NCBI GenBank assembly: GCA_039000515.1
Contig: JBCFYV010000838.1
Span: 1 to 64,000 of the forward strand
Length of the DNA: 64,000 nt
Reading direction: 5' to 3'
DNA from: Timema cristinae
Taxonomy: Eukaryota > Arthropoda > Insecta > Phasmatodea > Timematidae
Numbering within the stretch: position 1 is the first letter of the stretch; every line of letters starts with the position of its first letter. Below the pieces are notes generated by a model. That model had not been told where the DNA came from and did not search any database. It saw nothing but the letters and a program-made list of their open reading frames with translations. Both the position numbers and the translations under genes were made by a program. This document shows, in pieces, positions 58,871 to 64,000 of the stretch.

Positions 58871-60212
58871 TGTAATCAAATTTAAAAAATGTTTAAAAAA
58901 TTTTAAAAAATTTTTTTTAAAAAAAAATTTGTAGAAAAATGAGGGGGAGGGGGGGGTTAGAAGGTGGACATATTTTTAGTCGGGAATTTCAGGAAATGAT
59001 CAGGGGGATGGGGGGAAAAAAATCGGGAATTTATTGGAAAAGTTGGTAGACCCCTGGTTGTATTGGTAAGCAAAAGTCCCGGGTTTGTTAATCCCCCGGC
59101 ATAATTTCCCCTTTTATTTTTTAAAAAGTATTTTTTAGGGTGTTTAGATTGGAATATCATATTGAGATAAAAAAAAACTCAATTTGAAAGTTAAAATGAA
59201 TTTCAAAATTTTAAAAAAAAAAAAAAAAAAAAAAAAGAAAAAGCTATAATTTCCCTTAAACCGGGTTATTCCATTAAAACGTGGGCCTTCTTCCCGCAAC
59301 ACCCTCTTAAAACATTGGAAAAGGCGTAAACCCAAGGGTATAGCCGGGGGCTAATAATAAAAAAATTTTCCTTAAAAATATAACATAAATCGAGAATTTT
59401 TATTATAATATGATTGACCCAAAAACAGGCCACACCTTTCTCCAAAAACAGTCTTTTTTAAAGGGAAAATATTTGGTTGTATACTTTTTTTTTTGAAAAA
59501 ACGCATTTTAAAAAATGTTTTTCAGGCTTTAGATTCAAAATCATAAAAATGTACTAACTCCGATTAAAAAAAAATTATAATACGTTTATAAAAATAATTT
59601 AGCCTTTTTTTAATATTTACGAATTTTAATTTGGCTTAAAAATTTTTTTAAAAAATAAAATTTAAAATACAAAAAAGCTTCCCCTTTACAAAAATTTTGG
59701 AACATTTTACGTCTAATTTATTACACTAATTAATTTTCCTTCAGTCCTTTTTTATAAAAGTAAAAAATTTGGGGTTGGACGTAAAAAGAAAAAAGGAGTC
59801 TGAAGTCGAAGGTTGGGTACTTTCATCCTTTTTGACACCACATAATTATAAAGGAACCCCGGACATTTGCATTTTCCCCCTTTTTTTTAATTGCCCTTTA
59901 AATTTGTATATGTTTTCTTAGGTGTTCAAAAGAATTTTTAAGTAACGATTTAAGCACCACTAAATGTAAAAAAAAAACTTTAGCACATTATTGATAATTT
60001 TTTAAAAAACAAATTTGAAATTTTTTTTTTTCAAAGGAATACTTCCATTTTCTTGGTTCTAGTTTTTTTTGTGTCTTGATTTGTTTGAATTTAAAAATTG
60101 TTTTCACACATCCCCCAAATTTTCATACAACTTAAGAGGGTTGGGGCCTATTGTTTTTTTAAAAAAGCTTCCATTTCGAAGAGATCTAGAGTAATTCAAA
60201 AAATTTACTTGG

Positions 60213-60475
60213 CAAAAGGGTGCCGGGGCTAGGGGTCAGGGGTGGACTTCTGTCTGGGGGGTCCGGGGTTAACTCGTTCCCGGCAAGATTTTCTGATTCC
60301 AAACCCTTCCTTCCCCTGACAAAAATGTGTATTAAACAACCCGGAAGTAAAATGTCAGGCATCCACCATGGTTTGGTCCAATAAATCTAGGGGCCCCCTT
60401 TTTTCCAATCACTCTTTCAATTAGCATAAGTTGTTAACCCCCAAAAAGGGTATAAGCGCGGGCTAATAATAAATA
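60213..60475 (+). mobile_element. SINE family A, distorted full-length copy
   Basis: GGGGCTAGGGGTCAGG (A-box region), GGTCCGGGGTTAACTCG (B box), TGTCAGGCATCCACCATGG, AGCGCGGGCTAATAATAA tail. Homopolymer changes throughout. Confidence 0.65.
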
Positions 60476-61282
60476 CTTGGGGACAAAATAATTTTTTATT
60501 TGTTTACCTACAACTAAATAAATAGGCCCTGTTGGGACCCAAATTTTACCAAAAGAGGGGGAGGGGAGAAACGATAACTAAAATTTTGTAGCTTTTTAAG
60601 TGGTTGGGGTTTTACCCTTTTTAGCTTTCGAAGGGTTTATAAGCCTTAAAAAACCTGGAATTTAATGTGTGTTTTTTAGGCTGAAAGGGCCTTTAATTTT
60701 TGGGGCCTTAAAAAGTCCGGGAAAATTTCCATGTTTTAACTTTTTATGTTTGAAATGGTTTAAAGGTGGTGTAAAAACCCCATTTAAATGCACTGGGGGT
60801 GAAAATTAGCTTAAAGATAGTCGTGCTCAGGGGTTTTGGGGGATTCTATAGGGGCAAGGGGATTAGTGTTAACTTCTCTTACAAATTCATTAGCGTACTG
60901 TCGTGAAATAAAATGTTGTTTTCTTTAATTTCCAATGTTTAAAATCTTAATAAGTTACTCCAAAATGTCTATGTAATAATTCTTTTAAGATATTTGAATC
61001 CCTATCAACCCTTAAGCACTTTAAAAATTACAACTTTGCCTAAAATGCCCACTGATGTATTAGTTCTCTCCCTCCACCTTAGCGCTTAAATTCCTGTTAA
61101 AAGCCATACAAAAAATATATACTGAATCTAGAATAAATTAACTAACCAAAAAACCAAGGAGATTGAAGTAATGACAAATTTTAGATTACTATTTTTTAGT
61201 CCTATCTTTTATTAAAATTTAGAGAAAAGTTATTGATTTCCATCTATTTAAAATTTGAATTACGGTTTATAATTTTATTTTC

Positions 61283-61351
61283 TCTATTATTATTTATTAT
61301 TTTTTATTATTATTATTATTATTTATTATTATTATTATTATTAATTTATTA

Positions 61352-61388
<37 letters not shown>

Positions 61389-61690
61389 TATTATTATTAT
61401 TTTTTTATTTTATTATTATTATTAGCACGCGCTTACTACCCATTCGGGTTATACGCACTTTTCGCTAATGTGAAATGTTAGGGTGATTGTGAGATAAAAA
61501 TGAAGGAGCTACAGTTTAACGTGGAATCCGAACCACGGTGGAGACCTGGCATTCCTCACATTCACAAGATGTCTTTTTAGAGGTGAAGGAAGGGTTTGGT
61601 TATCAGATAAATCTTTGCCGGGACCGAGGATTGAACCCCGGCCCCCCAGCATAGAAGTCTGACACCTTACTCCTAGACCACCAGGTCACC
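61283..61690 (-). mobile_element. SINE family A, full length with long (TTA)n tail
   Basis: The + strand shows an irregular ATT/TTA tail (61283-61424), then GCTTACTACCCATTCGGGTT, AACCACGGTGGAGACCTGGC, GGATTGAACCCCGG (inverted B box) and CTCCTAGACCACCAGGTCAC (inverted head). Flanking TATTTTCTC and TATTTCTC may be an imperfect target duplication. Confidence 0.88.
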
Positions 61691-62877
61691 TATTTCTCAT
61701 TAAGGGTGTTTAGCTTTTGGCAGTACGAGAAATAGCAGTTTTAGCCCTTAAAAAGTCCTTGAAAGGTTCTTTAATGTTGCTTCTATGTCTGTAAGAACCC
61801 TGTCTCGACCATTTCCTGTTTATATCTTTATTTTCCCCAGTTTATTTGTCTAATTTAATACTATTCTCAAACATTACAGTCATTTATTCATTTAATAGGC
61901 TTACAAGTGCCCATCAGTTATAAATACCCAAGAACTTTTTGACTAGTTTTATAATTTAATTTTACTCAATTTTATTAATAATTATACACCAGTATAAGTA
62001 CTAACACACAGGTGTATAATTACTAATAAAATTGGGGGGTGATTCGTAATTGGAAGGGGTGCGATAGAATTTACACTAAAAAAAACCCCAACTTAAGTCT
62101 CATAACATTTTGCCGGAACCACTTCGCTAAAAAGATATGACCACATTGTGAGGTACCATTGTGCATGCATAATTCTGCATGCCAGGGGACATGGAACATC
62201 ACCTTCAGTTACTTGCTGTGATTGAGAGTGGCCAGCATGATGGGGGACCAATACACAAATGAGGAACTGAAATTCAAAATTGCCCCTATGTATGCTGCAC
62301 GTTTTTCTGTCTGATGACACCCAAATCCAAGGACATTTGGGTACTAAATCATTGCTTGTGGGAGACCGGTCGATTTTCACCTGTGGTGGTCAATGCTGGG
62401 CAATTGTGGCTGTTTGAAATACGATCCGGGATATGCCACACATCTTAAACAATCACAACAGTCGTGGTGAAGGAGGGCTGAACTGTGTTGTGAATGCAAT
62501 GGTGGACACTTTGAACATCACTTACGAACGTGCATTGTTCCCCCCACAGATCAGTAAAAAAGACTCTTCGACATAAATGGTAGTTTCTGTCTGACCTGTT
62601 TTGTCAGTCTCTCGATAAAGAAGCAATCTTGGCAATTTCGTCGGGTATAAAATAAAAGGGGTTTGTCTGCATTTGATAATATTTTACAGGTGAATGTTGT
62701 AAAATTTATGTTAAAAATAAAGTAGTAGTATTTTGTTGAAATTCAATTCGACTAATGTGTATTAACTATACAAAAGTCCTCCTTTATTAAAATATAATTT
62801 TGGGGTTACATTTTAAACTTAGAAGGTGTGTAAATTAAATATGCATGATTTCAGTTAGAACCTTTTTTTAAAATATT
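61691..62877. other. Intergenic; weak transposase C-terminus trace
   Basis: At 62501-62557 one + frame reads GGHFEHHLRTCIVPPTDQ and a stop. GGHFEH resembles the end of some Tc1/mariner-type transposases of arthropods, but upstream frames give no support. The GC-richer stretch 62090-62600 is probably an old repeat. Confidence 0.25.
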
Positions 62878-63104
62878 AACTTATTTAGTTATTATTAATT
62901 ATTTATTTTTATTTTTTTTATTATTTTTTATTATTATTATATTTTTATTATTATTATTATTATTAGCACTGTGTTTACTACCCGTTCGGGTTATACACAC
63001 TTACACTATGTGTAATGGTAGGGTGATTGTGAGATGAAATGAAGGACCTACAGTTTTTAAAGTGGAATCCGAACCATGGTGGAGGCCTGGCATTCCCCAC
63101 ATTC
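62878..63104 (-). mobile_element. SINE family A, 5'-truncated
   Basis: ATT-rich tail (62880-62966), then TTTACTACCCGTTCGGGTTA, GATTGTGAGATGAAATGAAG, CCATGGTGGAGGCCTGGCAT; stops before the tRNA head. Confidence 0.85.
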
Positions 63105-63900
63105 CTTATTTAGTTACATTCATTAGTTGTCAGATAAACTTTTTTACTCTAGCTTTGATCAATGGATTACAATAAAGTGCAGTTCAACATAGCATTAAAT
63201 TATTAAAATAAATAATTTAGATTAAAGTAACTAAAAAGTTTATATTTATAGCTTCGTTTACTTCTTTTCCCTTTCTATTGTAATATTATCGAGACATAAA
63301 CAAAATGTTGTTCCTTTATGAATTTTTATTTATTCACATTAGAATAATGATAAAATAGTCCCTGTCAACCAATTTTGTTGTTATGAAACTTTGTTTCTCT
63401 TTCAGTGTAGATTCCACTGCACCAAATTCATTGTATTTCAATTACAAATCACCTTGTATGTTGTCATTGTCACTATAATGAGGAAATGTCATAATTATAT
63501 GTATTGCTATTTAACCAGTTATGGCCTATTGTGTTCTTAATAGCCTTCAGCACGTTTTTATCCAAATTTTTCTATTCTAAGCCCAATTTAATCCTTATTT
63601 ATCCTCACAAATTTTGTTTTCACTATAATGTTCGATAATAAGAAAGTGTGGGGCTCTATAGTAATTTTTTAAATAGCCCAAACCATGATCAAAGTTGTAA
63701 GCAATATATCTTCTAAATTTCAATTCATTAACAGCTACATTTTTAGGCTATTAACTTTTCATTAAGTCATTATCATTCTAATGAAACCTTTTTTGTTGAA
63801 ATTATACTTCCTTTTCGCGGTTCATACTATTTTATTTTAAATTATTTTGTCTCTCCCCGGAAACTGGGTTATATTTCAATCTGCACCTGCAGTTTCACAG
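63105..63900. other. AT-rich sequence before the right-edge exon
   Basis: No gene seen; probably intron upstream of 63901. Confidence 0.4.
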
Positions 63901-63988
63901 AGTAATGGGGACATTTGGTGCGGGACAGACAACCAATCCGTGCTTAGCGTTTGCCTTGATTGTGAACTGGGGGATGAAGCTTGGTCAC
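63901..63988 (+). CDS. Putative internal exon of an unidentified gene (right edge)
   Basis: Preceded by CAGTTTCACAG and followed by CAC|GTGAGT, a strong donor. One frame is open throughout: SNGDIWCGTDNQSVL then SVCLDCELGDEAWS. It is markedly less AT-rich (about 52% GC) than the flanks. The GDIWCGT phrase recalls a beta-propeller strand (WD40-like or Rho-GEF C-terminal propellers), but I cannot assign a family. Length 88 nt; the rest of the gene lies outside the window. Confidence 0.5.
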
Positions 63989-64000
63989 GTGAGTTGACCG

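Larger units (their letters stand above)
56300..61050. other. Probable poorly polished sequence
   Basis: Homopolymer runs are dense and include C and G runs, e.g. 58699-58706, 58741-58752, 58943-58956 and a 27-base A-run at 59212-59236. SINE copies here (58605, 60213) differ from the others mainly by collapsed or expanded homopolymers. No gene is supportable. The pattern suggests consensus error rather than biology. Confidence 0.55.

Noticed and set aside
61233..61481. 82-codon ORF rich in Leu and Tyr
   Set aside because: Translation of the ATT-rich tail of a SINE.
62093..62380. 95-codon minus-strand ORF as a gene
   Set aside because: No recognisable domain and no supporting splice or start context; nearby GGHFEHHL on the other strand suggests an old repeat.
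1..64000. CRISPR array, prokaryotic operon or defence system
   Set aside because: No regularly spaced repeats with unique spacers and no bacterial genes; introns, SINEs and mariner/hAT elements mark the DNA as animal.

Overview
The window is an AT-rich stretch of an animal nuclear genome, most likely an arthropod or other invertebrate. This rests on intron-rich gene structure, mariner, hAT, Tigger, RTE-like LINE and tRNA-derived SINE sequences, and one conserved animal gene. The species cannot be fixed from the sequence. Protein-coding content is small; most of the window is transposable-element (TE) debris. Region 1-10.4 kb is a nest of three layers. A decayed transposase-like gene (212-800) lies at the left. 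Beside it is a hAT element (1030-10375) with 13-bp terminal inverted repeats (TIRs) and a perfect 8-bp target-site duplication (TSD) CCTATGGT. A young LTR retrotransposon (2554-9266, 4-bp TSD ACAT) sits inside the hAT transposase reading frame. The LTR element keeps a long gag ORF and a broken protease start but has no visible reverse transcriptase or integrase. Region 13.1-15.1 kb holds a minus-strand relic of a second, ZBED/SCAND3-like hAT transposase. Region 15.5-31.2 kb holds the one clear host gene, an INPP5E-type phosphoinositide 5-phosphatase. Seven exons join in consistent phase to a 700-residue protein with every catalytic signature and a C-terminal CaaX box. Its introns contain a decayed 1.3-kb mariner, foldback elements, hAT MITEs and SINE remnants. 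Region 31.2-63.9 kb is long and gene-poor. It contains at least four tRNA-headed SINE families (A-D here), hAT MITEs with intact 8-bp TSDs, two RTE-like LINE 3' ends on the minus strand, a Tigger/pogo relic with an 11-codon minisatellite, and other dispersed repeats. SINE families A and B share a 3' module, and SINE D shares its 3' end with a LINE fragment 0.6 kb away. From about 56 to 61 kb the sequence looks poorly polished, with many homopolymer runs and distorted SINE copies. A likely exon of another gene lies at the right edge (63901-63988). No bacterial-type system, CRISPR array or new enzymatic system was found. The most original signals are the repeat architecture: the nested gag-only LTR element, the SINE/LINE tail sharing, and the circularly permuted foldback.
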